Origin: Macrobrachium rosenbergii
Lineage: Eukaryota; Arthropoda; Malacostraca; Decapoda; Palaemonidae
DNA: 64,000 bases
Reading direction: 5' to 3'
Assembly (NCBI RefSeq): GCF_040412425.1
Contig: NC_089795.1
Coordinates: 81,966,163-82,030,162 of the forward strand
A program made the translations under genes and the position numbers. The notes beneath the pieces are model-generated. The model worked only from the letters and a program-made list of their open reading frames with translations, searched no databases and was not told the origin of the DNA. Positions within the stretch are counted from its first letter, which is position 1; each line of letters starts with the position of its first letter. Positions 22,738-33,769 of the stretch are shown piece by piece.

Positions 22738-23345
22738 TGTTACGATCTCGCCTCTCGAGATCGACAGGTTCTTTACAGAAAACAAGCAATTGGGCTGTAA
22801 TGACTGAGAGGACAAACAAAGGAGAGAGGAGCAGAACAAATACAAAAAAGTTACCTTAAAAAATTAATTTATTTACAAAAATTTACAAGTGGGTCAGGTC
22901 CAGGAGAGATAAAAACTTAAAAATGATCAAAATAAGTAACAGAGGCAGCAAGGTAAAATTTACGTAATTAAATCCATTTAACAAAATCAGGAGCAGCAAC
23001 ATACAAAAAAAAAAAAAGAAGGCAGCATAATAAATACATCAACAAACCAACAGAAAATCAAACAGCCTAATCGGCAAAACTGCAGGACAACAAACAGCTG
23101 ATACAGCAACCATCACGTCCTCAGACACAGTTCCAAAGACTGGACTCCCACGACAGAGTCGATACGACAACCATCGCGTCCAAAAGAATGCTCTCCGCTG
23201 CTCTGCTGCCGTGACCTGTGCTGTCCTGGACCTGACTGGCGAAGTCTGGACCATCCACCACACGTCAACTCGCCAACAAGAAAAAAACAAGAAAACAAAA
23301 GGAGATAACAAAATCCAGGGAACAATCGACAAACGATTGTTCCTA
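22738..23345 (-). mobile_element. 608 bp insertion in the minisatellite, possible solo LTR
   Basis: The insert starts TGTTACGATCTCGCC and ends GTTCCTAACA, giving TG...CA termini with TGTTA/TAACA inverted ends. Including the flanks, CAGTGTTA and TAACACTG are inverted. On the minus strand an A/T-rich stretch containing TAAATTAAT lies near the end, as in the polyadenylation region of an LTR. No primer binding site or gag/pol sequence is present and no clear target duplication is seen, so a solo LTR is a proposal and a short DNA transposon is the alternative. Confidence 0.4.
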
Positions 23346-24190
23346 ACACTGAACAAAGGACAGTCACCACAGTAATACCCAGACAAAAGGGACAGTCACC
23401 ACAGTGATACCTGGACAAAAGGGACAGTCACCACAGTAATACTTTGACAAAAGGGACAGAAAGTACAGTAATACCTGGACAAAGAAAGGACCCAGTCACC
23501 AAAGTAATACTTGGATAAAGGACAGTCACCACAGTAATACCTGGACAAAAGGGACAGTCACCATAGTAATACCTGAACAAAGGACAGTCACCACAGTAAT
23601 ACCCAGACAAAAGGGACAGTCACCACAGTAATACCCAGACAAAAGGGACAGTCACCACAGTAATACTTGGATAAAAGGGATAGTCACCACAGTAATACCC
23701 GGACAAAAGGGACAGTCACCACAGTAATACCTGAATAAAAGGGACAGTCGCCACAGTAATACCTGGACAAAAGGGACAGTCACCATAGTAATACCTGGAC
23801 AAAAGGGACAGTCACCACAGTCATACTTGGACAAAAGGGACAGAAAGTACAGTAATACCTGGACAAAAGGGACAGTCATCACAGTAATACTTGGACAAAA
23901 GGGACAGACAGTACTGTAATAACTGGACAAAAGAGACAGTCAAAACAGTAATACCTGGATGAAAAGGAGAGACAGTGCAGTAATACCTGGATAAAAGGGA
24001 CAGTCACCACAGTAATACCTGGACAAAAGGGATAGTCAGTCACCAGAGTAATACCTGGATAAAAAGGACAGACAGTACAGTAATACCTGGACAAAAGGGA
24101 CAGTCACCACAGTAATACCTGGATAATAAAGGACAGACAGTACAGTAAAACCTGGATAAAAGAGACAGTCGCCACAGTAATACCTGTCAG
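23346..24190. repeat. ~32 bp minisatellite, right block
   Basis: About 27 further units of the array at 21650. The order of variant units at 23400-23530 (GTGATACC, CTTTGACA, AGAAAGTACAG, CAAAGTAATACTTGG) repeats the order at 22535-22670, showing that a multi-unit block was duplicated. The unit variant GACAGACAGTACAG becomes common toward the right edge. Confidence 0.97.
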
Positions 24191-24267
24191 TTCACCCACG
24201 TCTGTTCGAAGGGTTAACTTTCGCGTGAAAAAAGCAGAGCTGTCAGTCGGACCGTCAGCACAAACCT

Positions 24268-24345
24268 CTCCCACTCTCCCTTCCCCCTCCCTCCCCTCCC
24301 TATTCCCTCCCCCTCCCCGTTCCCTTTTCCCTCGCCCTACACATA
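24268..24345 (-). other. Homopyrimidine tract, G-quadruplex-capable on the minus strand
   Basis: Runs of three or more C separated by T or CT (CCCTTCCCCCTCCCTCCCC and following) give at least eight G-runs on the minus strand. This is favourable for a quadruplex or triplex. The function is unknown. Confidence 0.7.
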
Positions 24346-24349
24346 GACT

Positions 24350-25770
24350 GTCTTTCAGTTTTCTAGGCAGCGCCGGGTTGGTCAGCTAATATATATATTG
24401 TATATACACAAACAGTGCACCGGTTTAGTCAGAATTGTTTTTTAGCAAGTAATTTACTTAGCACTGATACAGTTAATTTAAAATCTATTATTAAACAAAG
24501 AAAAAATCATGGTTTTGCGTAAAAGCACAAAGTATTACATTCCATCTTTATTTTCACGTTTTTTTTTTTTTTTGCTTTATTTTAATCAAACTATAAAATC
24601 ATAGAAAGCACAGAGTTAGAAATTCGCCGCTAGAAATCCATGCAGGGCACCTTTAAAAGGGATATGGCGCCAGACTGCGATACCTGTCTCGTTGCCCAAA
24701 ATGGCCCTTCTGGGCCAAAACCCTCACACTCTCCGAGGGAACGAGCCTGGTGGCCTTTCGCTAACGGGTTAAAGGAAATGTGCAACAGCTTCCTCTGCCG
24801 TTTAGAAAATACCTGATTCAAAAACTACAGAAGAAAGTTTGACGAACAAAATTCTGGAGCTTCAGAAAAAGTTTCGAGACTCGGCCCTAATGAGGACCTC
24901 TGGAATGGTAATGGGCTTGAATTTAATTATATGGAAATTTAATACCCTACGGCTGAAATCCTCCGCCATACATTAGAAAGAAAAAATAGAACTGGGGCGG
25001 CCGGAATATTAACGAAAGGTGAAAATACTTTTCATTTTCTTTCTCTTTTGAGTTAAAGTATGCAAGGAGACCAGATGCCTTAGATTTCGTGGGCCACAGT
25101 TATGCAAGGAATGTCTATCAGCTGGAGATCATTTTCTGGAAGTCATTTAGCTCAGTTTTAAGCCATAATCTTAAGTTTTTTTTTTTTTTTTTTAATAAGG
25201 ACTGATATGGGCACTCATGGAAATCGTACGTCGAGGAACATACAAATGCTGGGATGCTATTCAGGAAACACCTGACGATACATTTCAGTGTCTTCTCAAT
25301 GAACTGATTTTCTTAGAATCAGTCATCGACTGATCAGAATACCCACAGAAAGTATCTTGCTTTGCCATCTTCTACAAGCTGTTGTTATCGCTTTAGTGGC
25401 TGTAGATATCTAATCATTGCGAGTTATTCGCTTTACTGAGCGACAGAATCTACATTCTGCTGAGGTGCCATGATGTCACACTTGCCAGTGCCGGAGGTCT
25501 TCCTTTCCCTTCAAGGCGAAACTGTGGAACAGTCCTCATGACAGTGTTGTAGAGCTTTTAAAGTGAATTTGCGACTCTTCTGTAAAGTGTCATTACGACA
25601 GCCTTTGTCTGTTTTGTTTTCAATTTTTCATTGTCGTTGACCCAAGTACATATTTATTTGTTAGTTTATTTATCATGAACGAATTGAACTCCTCGCTCTG
25701 GGCATTTGGTTCTGCGGAAGCCTCCTTTGCAAGTTAATAGCCTTTTTAGCTTCCCTCCATGTTTTATTTA
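24350..25770. other. Unassigned sequence
   Basis: No gene was recognised. There are poly(T) runs at 24560-24574 and 25176-25192, and a short GC-richer patch at 24640-24770 that carries a 63-codon minus-strand frame without recognisable content. Confidence 0.4.
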
Positions 25771-25778
25771 ATCTTTTT

Positions 25779-26161
25779 AGTTTTCTGTAGAAGAAAACTA
25801 TTGAGATGGCTATTTGTCTGTCCGTCCACACCTTTCTTGTCCGCCCTCTGATCTTAAAAACCACTGAGGCTAGAGGGCTGCAAATTGGTATGTTGATCAT
25901 CCACCCACCAATCACCAAACATGCCAAATTGCAGCCCTCTAGCCTCAGTAGTTTTTATTTTGTTTAAGATTAAAGTTAGCCATGATCGTGCATCTGGCAC
26001 CGCTATAGGTGCCAACAACACAGGCCACCACCAGGCCGTGGGTGAAAGTCTCATGGGCCGCAGCTGAGAGTTTCATGGACCGTGGCTGAGAGTTTCATAG
26101 TATTATACGCTGTACAGAAAACTCGATGGCGCCGACGAAACTTCGACGCATTTTTTACTTG
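25779..26161 (+). mobile_element. Family A multi-hairpin element, copy 4
   Basis: A well-preserved copy with the 5' AGTTTTCTGTAGAAGAAAACT hairpin and central inverted-repeat arms of about 45 bp (AAACCACTGAGGCTAGAGGG and GCCCTCTAGCCTCAGTAGTT). A short duplicated block GGCTGAGAGTTTCAT replaces the CCACCGAAA hairpin. It ends with TACAGAAAACTCG and ATTTTTTACTTG. Confidence 0.88.
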
Positions 26162-26164
26162 TTA

Positions 26165-26550
26165 TACAACGAATATTAATCGTCTTCTCCATGACTTTAC
26201 ACGAAAAAGCATAAAAGATTCTTTCTTTAAAACGAGATCCATCGGCGCAACTACTTAATACACGGAATTTTAGAAAGCAAATGATTAAAACAAAATGGAC
26301 GAAGGACAGGTCAGACAGAGTACGACAAGGCCTACGTTGTTTTCCTCAAACTTCTCGAGAGGATTCAAACATCGTTTCAACTTTGAGGAGAGTCTGGCGT
26401 GCGAGGTATCATAAAGCAAGTAGCAGTCGTCAGTGCCTCGAATGGCGGAGTGTTATGTGGCGTTAGTAGGAAAGCTTTATGCTTTTTGCGATTTACAGTA
26501 ATGTCTGTTCATGATTTATATTGTACAACCTACTCTACATTTAGTACACC
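26165..26550. other. Unassigned sequence
   Basis: No repeat or gene was recognised between the family A copy and the TA arrays. Confidence 0.4.
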
Positions 26551-26554
26551 TGCA

Positions 26555-26555
<1 letters not shown>

Positions 26556-26636
<81 letters not shown>

Positions 26637-26654
26637 CATTATATAAACATATAT

Positions 26655-26706
<52 letters not shown>

Positions 26707-26716
26707 AACAGTATAT

Positions 26717-26791
<75 letters not shown>
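26556..26791. repeat. Three consecutive (TA)n arrays
   Basis: TA arrays at 26556-26633, 26659-26700 and 26720-26791 separated by short ACATTATATAAACATATAAC and CACATAAACAGTATATAAC spacers that resemble each other. Confidence 0.95.
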
Positions 26792-26799
26792 TGTATGCA

Positions 26800-27225
26800 G
26801 CTGACATAATATTCAACAGTTTAAACTGACTTTAGCCCATGATTCGATTGCTACTTTAACGACATTCAGACTGTAGCCAAATTTATTCAAAGCTCGTTCA
26901 AGTCCTTTAATGTTTAATTGGAAATTAATACGCCGAGTTATTAATACTATTCGCAGTTTAGATTAGAAACACCATTCGAGAAAGCAAGTTAGTATACATA
27001 TAATATATTCAATAACTATTAATTCTGTTTCACTGTATGTGATTATGACCATATCTGTATATTCCTACGTTAAACTTTACACCCGTATTGTGGTCCCACC
27101 CTGCTACTTTGATAACGGTTTGAGCAATCTACGGTACTCTACATCTCATGTAATTATTGTTATTTCTTTCCCGTTACTTCTGAAGGAGATCTCTGTAATA
27201 TACCCTATTGGTAATATATCATTGG
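26800..27225. other. Unassigned AT-rich sequence
   Basis: Nothing was recognised apart from a short plus-strand frame (27039-27302) with no family resemblance. Confidence 0.35.
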
Positions 27226-27228
27226 AAG

Positions 27229-27462
27229 GGAACGTCGCCCCCATTTGGAAAAAAAAATTTAATATCCCTTACCAGTGTATGCTTTGCCCCAATCCTGGTT
27301 GAAATTGATCCAGTAGTTCTATAGAGGCCGAAATGGGAAAAGTTTGCGTCGTACATACATACATACATACATACATACATACATACATACATACAGTACA
27401 TTTATATATACATACATACATACAGTACATTTATACATAAATACATACATACATACATACTT
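27229..27462 (+). mobile_element. Possible retroelement 3' end with (TACA)n tail
   Basis: TTGAAATTGATCCAGTAGTT followed by a GAAATGGGAAAAGTTTGCG block runs directly into (TACA)n. This layout is typical of some RTE-type non-LTR 3' ends. The tail array is interrupted by two GTACATTTATA spacers. There is no coding region for the element. Confidence 0.3.
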
Positions 27463-27898
27463 CATCCAAAGATGTTCGACAGCATTCAGCTCCGATGAGC
27501 TAAAATCAATTTCGGTGACCTGTATAGCAGGTAGTTTAACTCATTTACATTTTAGTAAATACTGAGTTAAGTCAACAGTCGAGTCACGAATGATCCGCCT
27601 ATTCAATTCTTTATACAAAAATGGTATAAAATGTATGAAAGCCCATAATTACCATGATTTGAATATTCATAACCTAAAGTAATTATGAGCAAAATTTGCA
27701 TTATTGTGTCGCTGACTATGCAGCAATAGCGACCCATTGTTTCGAAATAAGTAATATTAACAAGCCATATGACTCTAGTCAGATATGTATGGAGTCATAA
27801 TTCATTTAAATTTATCCGATATGTTCAGAATGTGCCAAATATAAAAATTCCACGTAGCATGGCATAACACTGTTGTTGGAGTAACGGAGGGGAAAAGT

Positions 27899-27972
27899 GT
27901 ATGTATGTATGTATGTATGTATGTATGTATGTATGTATGTATGTATGTATGTATGTATGTATATGTATGTAT
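27899..27972. repeat. (GTAT)n microsatellite
   Basis: A tetranucleotide array of about 16 units. Confidence 0.95.
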
Positions 27973-28047
27973 AACTGAATCACGAAAATATGGAACGTGA
28001 TCAATATATAAATAAAGGCAATGCTACTGCCTTTATTTATGTATATG
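27970..28047. mobile_element. Family E repeat, internally deleted copy
   Basis: TATAACTGAATCACGAAAAT, TGGAACGTGATCAATATATA and AATAAAGGCAATGC match the start of the element at 44919-45083. Here the AATAAAGGCA is immediately followed by its inverse TGCCTTTATTT, forming a tight hairpin, as if the interior had been lost between two inverted ends. Confidence 0.65.
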
Positions 28048-28049
28048 TA

Positions 28050-28440
28050 TATATATACACTGTATATATGTTTATATATATGTGTGTGTGTGTATGTGTG
28101 CGTGTGTACAGTAGGACAGAAGCTAATAGGGAACGTCTATCTGTTCAATCTATGACTACTTAAAGACATAAGTTTCAAAGCTCGTGGTTCCATTACAAAT
28201 CTCCTGCGGATCTACGCAACAGAAAAGGAGACTGAATCTCGTACTCAGTATCGCCTCTACTTTAGAATTAAACATTTGCTTGACCTCTGGCCTTGAAACT
28301 GAGCTTCGCCTTGATCTTTTAATTCGAATAAGTCCCAGCTTTCAAGTACAGATTTTCGTTTGAATTAGACAATAACTTTTATTTACAAAACTGAAAACTG
28401 ATATTTTCATTGGATAACGACCATGATTGTAACATTAATT
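28050..28440. other. Unassigned sequence
   Basis: No gene or repeat was recognised beyond short GT tracts at 28080-28108. Confidence 0.4.
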
Positions 28441-28449
28441 AGCCTAAGG

Positions 28450-28628
28450 CAGTGGTTCTTAACCAGGCGAAGCCGGTTCCCAAGGGGTGCGAGGATGCCC
28501 ATGAATAATTTAAGCAAAATATATTTTTATTCACGCACGTTATTTTTTCTGAAAAAATGAAAATAAAATGAAAATAAAATAAAATAAAATAAATTAAATA
28601 AATAAATAATAATAACAGTAATAATAAC

Positions 28629-28698
<70 letters not shown>

Positions 28699-28784
28699 TA
28701 TTTTATTTCAGCAATTCAGGGGGTGCGACAACTGACTGCTGATTTGAAAGGGGTGCATACATTGAAAAAGGTTAACAACCACTG
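28450..28784. mobile_element. hAT-like non-autonomous transposon
   Basis: The left end CAGTGGTTCTTAACC and right end GGTTAACAACCACTG are inverted repeats of a typical hAT pattern. The flanks GCCTAAGG (28442-28449) and GCCTAACT (28785-28792) match at six of eight positions, consistent with an aged 8 bp target duplication. Inside are GGGGTGCGAGG and GGGGGTGCGAC motifs near each end and a central AAT microsatellite that has expanded within the element. There is no transposase sequence. Confidence 0.75.
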
Positions 28785-28799
28785 GCCTAACTGATAACA

Positions 28800-29230
28800 T
28801 GACAGGTTGATGTTATTCATTCACTAGACTAAGGAAGCGAGTTGGAATTTTAAAAAGCAAAAATACTTTTCCTAACTTAGATTAAATAGCAAACCATACG
28901 TCATATGATTACCTTTTAACTTAAACTCTTCCTCTGAAAAAAAAAATAACTGGTTTTGAAGCAGGAGACAGAAATATCTTGGCAAACAATAAATCCTTTC
29001 TGTTTAATATTTGCTTCGTTATTATTTATCGCTCTGATGATGATAGCAGATCAGTATCGAACTTTGAAACTTAAAAAAAACACACACACAAATCGGGGAA
29101 CGAATATATTTACGAAATCCCCATAAAGTTTTGGGGCGTCATGCTCCCTCTTCATTGTGGAGCATACGTTCAGAAACTGAATGTGGCTTTCTTAAACATA
29201 TTTGTTTTCGATTTGTGGTTTTTTAAGCTG
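28800..29230. other. Unassigned sequence
   Basis: Nothing was recognised. Confidence 0.4.
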
Positions 29231-29233
29231 CAC

Positions 29234-29236
<3 letters not shown>

Positions 29237-29315
<79 letters not shown>
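29237..29315. repeat. (CT)n microsatellite
   Basis: A pure CT array of about 38 units. Confidence 0.97.
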
Positions 29316-29319
<4 letters not shown>

Positions 29320-29709
29320 TGAAGTTTCTGGGTCACTGACTTGCTGGAAGAGAATCTAAGAAGTACAGACTCAGAATTTTATTCATATTTTTTCTCTCAA
29401 TTCGTATTCTGTGAATACTGAAACTACAAGTTTCTCATAAGGAAGAAGATGCTTTCAAAAAGAACAGATAAGAAAAATAAGAGTTTTCTAGAAGTTTTCT
29501 AGCCTCTGGTGCTACAAAGATCTGCTGTATTCCGTGCATTCGTTTTTATGAGACAAGCACGAAGTTATAACGAGCAAGCTTCCTCAGAGAAAAATATATG
29601 CGCAGGAGAAAAATAAAGGAAAAGAAAAGGGAAAGAAGTTGCGAATAATAATGGAAAATAAAATCGTTACCGAACAGAAAAATCCGGCAACTAACAGTAG
29701 AAAATAATA

Positions 29710-29752
29710 TGTATATATATACGTATATATGTATACAGTGTATATGTATATA

Positions 29753-29838
<86 letters not shown>
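29710..29838. repeat. (TA)n microsatellite
   Basis: A TA array with a degenerate GTATAC-containing left edge. Confidence 0.95.
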
Positions 29839-29841
<3 letters not shown>

Positions 29842-30066
29842 GGAGAAAGACAGAGCTCTAGAGTGTGGAAGCCATGGCACAAAGGCAAAAGCACAGCCGA
29901 GAGTTTCAGGTCTCTAGCTTAATATGGTTACCATGACCCAGCATAACCCATTTTCTTATGACAATCGGAATACCTCAGTTTCCGCCAACCATGATATACG
30001 GTAGGTAACCATTAATTACAAAATGCATAATCGAAATAAGGGATGTTGGGCGCCTTCAACTAACCC

Positions 30067-30068
<2 letters not shown>

Positions 30069-30121
<53 letters not shown>
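30069..30121. repeat. (GA)n microsatellite
   Basis: A pure GA array of about 26 units. The next ~100 bp (30150-30250) contain GGCGTAGTAGCTAAATGCC, which faintly resembles a tRNA-like SINE A box, but no B box follows. Confidence 0.9.
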
Positions 30122-30126
<5 letters not shown>

Positions 30127-30249
30127 TCGGGGTCGCAAAATCAAAGGGGAGGATGGCGTAGTAGCTAAATGCCAAGTTGAACGCTAACGTTCTTCCCAGT
30201 CAGAGGTAATCAAAATCCAGTGTGATGTTACTGGGGTCCAAAATGCGCA

Positions 30250-32833
30250 AATGTTACTTCCAAGAAAGAGGAGAGGGGGGCCTAATAGTTTGCAGAATGG
30301 TTGCTGAAGGGTTCCTGTGCTGAAAGGCACCAAAAATGAAATTATCATCGCCATTCAAAGTTTAGAATGGTCGTTCAGTCCACCTGTATTTCTGATGCAT
30401 TTCTGACCTCTCAAGTTATCTGAAAATTTTCATCTAATTGTTAAAGGGGAAGATTTTATGCCAGCGTGCATTTATTAATGAAATGATGACGGGTTTGTGG
30501 AATATTGGTAGTATTTCTTTGCAACCTCTTCCGTTTATACTTAGAGCGAAAAATTGTATTGTCATGATAATCCAAGATCACTGACCTCAAAGGTATATTC
30601 AAATGGTAGCCAAGATTATTCTATTTCATCACAAATTTATTTCTTATATGGCACTGCGGACTGATAAATGTTATCGCATTCCATATTCTTGGGAACGCAA
30701 ATTATCTGAGAAATTAATAAAAGCACAGGTGCTCTGAGTTGTATAATAAATTACGTTAGATATTCTAAAAAAAAAAAAAAAGGAATTTTGTTTGAACACA
30801 GAGCTTGATAACGAGAATAAAACAGAAGCACTACCGTTTATTACTTCGCTGGCGTGATTAATGGCTGACATTTGTTGTAAATGTCACTATATATGGCAAA
30901 AAGGAAACGATGGGAAAATGCCATTCATAAATTTTTTTAAAATTTTGTGAAGTTATTTTTCCGTCGGGGATAAAGAGAACTGATCAATCTTCACCTTACA
31001 TTCTTACAACAATTTCAACAAAACCGATGCTTACCCGTAATTTGTTATGTCTAATATGAAAATAACTAGGCTTGGCAGTCTAAATTTCGTAAAATCACAA
31101 CCAATCTATCAATCAAAATCACTTAAAAGCTCAAAAAGAGTCCTTTGTAATGTCTACTTCCTAGGTACTAGACCGATCGTCGCAATATAAGCTGTGTAGC
31201 TAAGTGACTGGCATCTCAAAGAATTTCAGTCTCTCCAAACAGTCTCAGTAAAGACAGAGCGAACGCCGGTCATTCATTATCTAAAGCGCGTACTTACATG
31301 CCTAACAGATGTCCTATCTGAAGTTGTTATGTTGTTCTAATTATGATAACCAAACTACAACTTACTACTTTTACCTAGTACACATTGGGACACATCTGAC
31401 TGCAATGATAAAAATAATAATAAGCCAGTGATAATTTATCAATAAGCATATCAATTACTTTTCATGTTTTTTGGATGTTGCTCGAAACCAATAAAAATAA
31501 AATAGCCCCAGATACATCATTAGCAACTCGCAATTTCAGCGTATTGCTGTTGGCGTTAGGCTACTGTTTTGGTTTCATTCCAGGATCTCATTACTAAGTA
31601 TAGCGGTCGTGTTACTTTTTTCAGGGACCGTTTTACTTTTTTATCTTTTTAGTGGACAATATGTTTTATGAATAAATATAAATTAGCCAGATGTGATCTG
31701 TCAATCACTCATATTTTTACTCTATAGTAAAAAAAGTTTTTATATCAGTTTTTTCCTCCTCACTCCTTACAAATCAAATATTTCTTAGATCCACATCTAG
31801 AACATCTCAAAATCTAATCAACTCTTCCGAGGCTAATAACCATCTGCAGCAAGAAATTCCACTGAAGATTTACTCATTGCCACGATAATGCTAAACTGAA
31901 GATAATTTAAGTCCAATCTCGTTAGTACAGATACTTTAAACTGCCATTTTCTTTTGAATGATTCATGGGCCTTTTGCTTATAGACTTGCTATCATTTTTG
32001 TCTTCATTATCATTCCAGCTGTTACTGATATGCAACAATGAACAGGCAATGCATTAATAATTCAAAGTTTGCATCAATACAAGTTTTTATAACCTCACCT
32101 GTTGAGAATTGCACAATAGTAAATATTCCTTTACTCGATGTTCAGTTACCTCTCTTTTATTCATTATCATCTAATCATCATGACGTTCTCATGATTGCAT
32201 AAAGATACCGTAACATCCAAAGAGGACATTATCTGAATAGCAGAAAAAAATGATATATCGTTTCATCTTAATGTTCTGAAATTTTGAACAGCATAATCTT
32301 TTTTATTTTCGTGTTTCCAGATTTCTTTGGGGATGAAAAAAAAAAAGTCGCAATCTGACGTCACAGGTAAACAGATATACCTAAAATATTATCTACAGGC
32401 ATAAGTTTAAATACTCAAAATATAATAGTGTAACTAATATAAAAAAAAATGATTACATTCCTCTTGGCTTCTTTCTTTGCACCCGCTTCTTTTCAGATAA
32501 TTCTGTCTTTTGCCTTTTTACATCGCCTCATGTCGATATTCCTTATTTTTTTTCATTCAATCTCGTCCGAGAACTGTAACGGGGCGTGTTGACTAGTTCT
32601 AACCAGTTTGAACTCATGATGTTAAGTTTCGGAAAATGAACTCAGTGCTTTATATTCATCAATTACTGACACCTTGAACCAAACTATATTTTATATCTGA
32701 TATTTCTGGCGGCGGACTACGCAGACGGTGCTTACGTCTGTTCACAAAATAAGTTTCCTCGACTGCTGCGATCTACGGACTTGTCGCACACACACACACG
32801 CGCGCCTTATATACCTACACGCACATATACATA

Positions 32834-32835
<2 letters not shown>
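30250..32835. other. Longest repeat-poor stretch
   Basis: About 2.6 kb without long microsatellites, recognised interspersed repeats or credible open frames. It is AT-rich, with poly(A) runs at 30766-30782 and 32336-32346. If the window contains unique regulatory or intronic sequence, this is a likely place, but I see no specific element. Confidence 0.4.

Positions 32836-32870
<35 letters not shown>
32836..32870. repeat. (TA)n microsatellite
   Basis: A short TA array preceded by CA and CG dinucleotides. Confidence 0.9.
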
Positions 32871-32871
<1 letters not shown>

Positions 32872-33394
32872 CAATATATATATGAACAAATAAGTAATAA
32901 TACAAAAAGCTTAATGAATACTCATTCTTCATTTATATCTTCCGAGTTATATACTTGCAGCAGTAGGGGAGGGTCACTGCATCATTCTAGCGATCAAAGA
33001 AACATACTGCAAGCAATTACTTTCCGTTTCCCCCTACGTCATTTAGTAATAACGTTTCAACTGGAATGTTTCTCCTGACAGCGGAACGGATGAACCGCTT
33101 CAAAACTTTTACATTGGACTATTTTCCCATTACAATGACGACGATTTCCGCAAACTATCCCGAACGCCAAATATTCATCTTCCACCTGTTGAATTCTCTT
33201 TAAAATAAAAATAGGCAACACTCCATATACCTTTCATAGCTGCCTTTCCATTACGTATACCGTTTTGTGCTGTTGGCTCTGTCTCGTATATCTAACTGCT
33301 GCGTTATAAAACTACGAGATCAACTATTGTCATTTTTAGTGCGAGCCGAATTAAATTCCTGCTTCGTAATGCTTAATTTACCATTCAAGAACTC

Positions 33395-33757
33395 GGATCA
33401 TGTCAAGATTAGCGAACCCAACATATCCATGTCAAGAACAGCGAACCCAGTGATCCCCATGGAAAGAATGGCCAACCCGTTCCGAACTCCAATTCCACAT
33501 GAGGGCTAGTACTAGTCACGGCGAAACATTGATTCATCTACACTGTTTCGCCGTGTTTAGTACTAGCCCTGGGGTGTGAAATGTATTTCGCTTTGTTTAA
33601 TACTAGCCTCTGGGGGATCAAATGTCTGGTACCGAAGTGTTCATGCCTAGAACAGCGAACCCGATTATTCCCATGTAAAGAATAACGAACCCAATAATCT
33701 TCTTGTAAAGAATAGCGAACCCTGCTGCGAGTGGGTTCGCTAATCTTGACATGATCC
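33395..33757. mobile_element. 363 bp TIR transposon with 8 bp target duplication
   Basis: The first 26 bases (beginning GGATCATGTCAAGATTAGCG and ending AACCCA) are the exact reverse complement of the last 26 (33732-33757). Both ends are flanked by AAGAACTC (33387-33394 and 33758-33765), an 8 bp target duplication. Inside there is a second inverted repeat (CTAGTACTAGTCACGGCG and GCCGTGTTTAGTACTAG, about 33508-33568) and four or five copies of a ~33 bp subrepeat built on AAGAACAGCGAACCC. It has no coding capacity. An 8 bp duplication fits hAT, P or Merlin-type transposases, but the termini do not match the hAT consensus I know. Perfect TIRs suggest recent movement. Confidence 0.9.
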
Positions 33758-33769
33758 AAGAACTCCCTT

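Noticed and set aside
23652..23930. Cysteine-containing repeat protein on the minus strand
   Set aside because: The frame is a by-product of stop-free satellite units and is broken repeatedly by one-base indels.
21655..24190. Possible CRISPR array
   Set aside because: Units of ~32 bp are directly contiguous with no unique spacers, and the sequence context is eukaryotic; it is a minisatellite.
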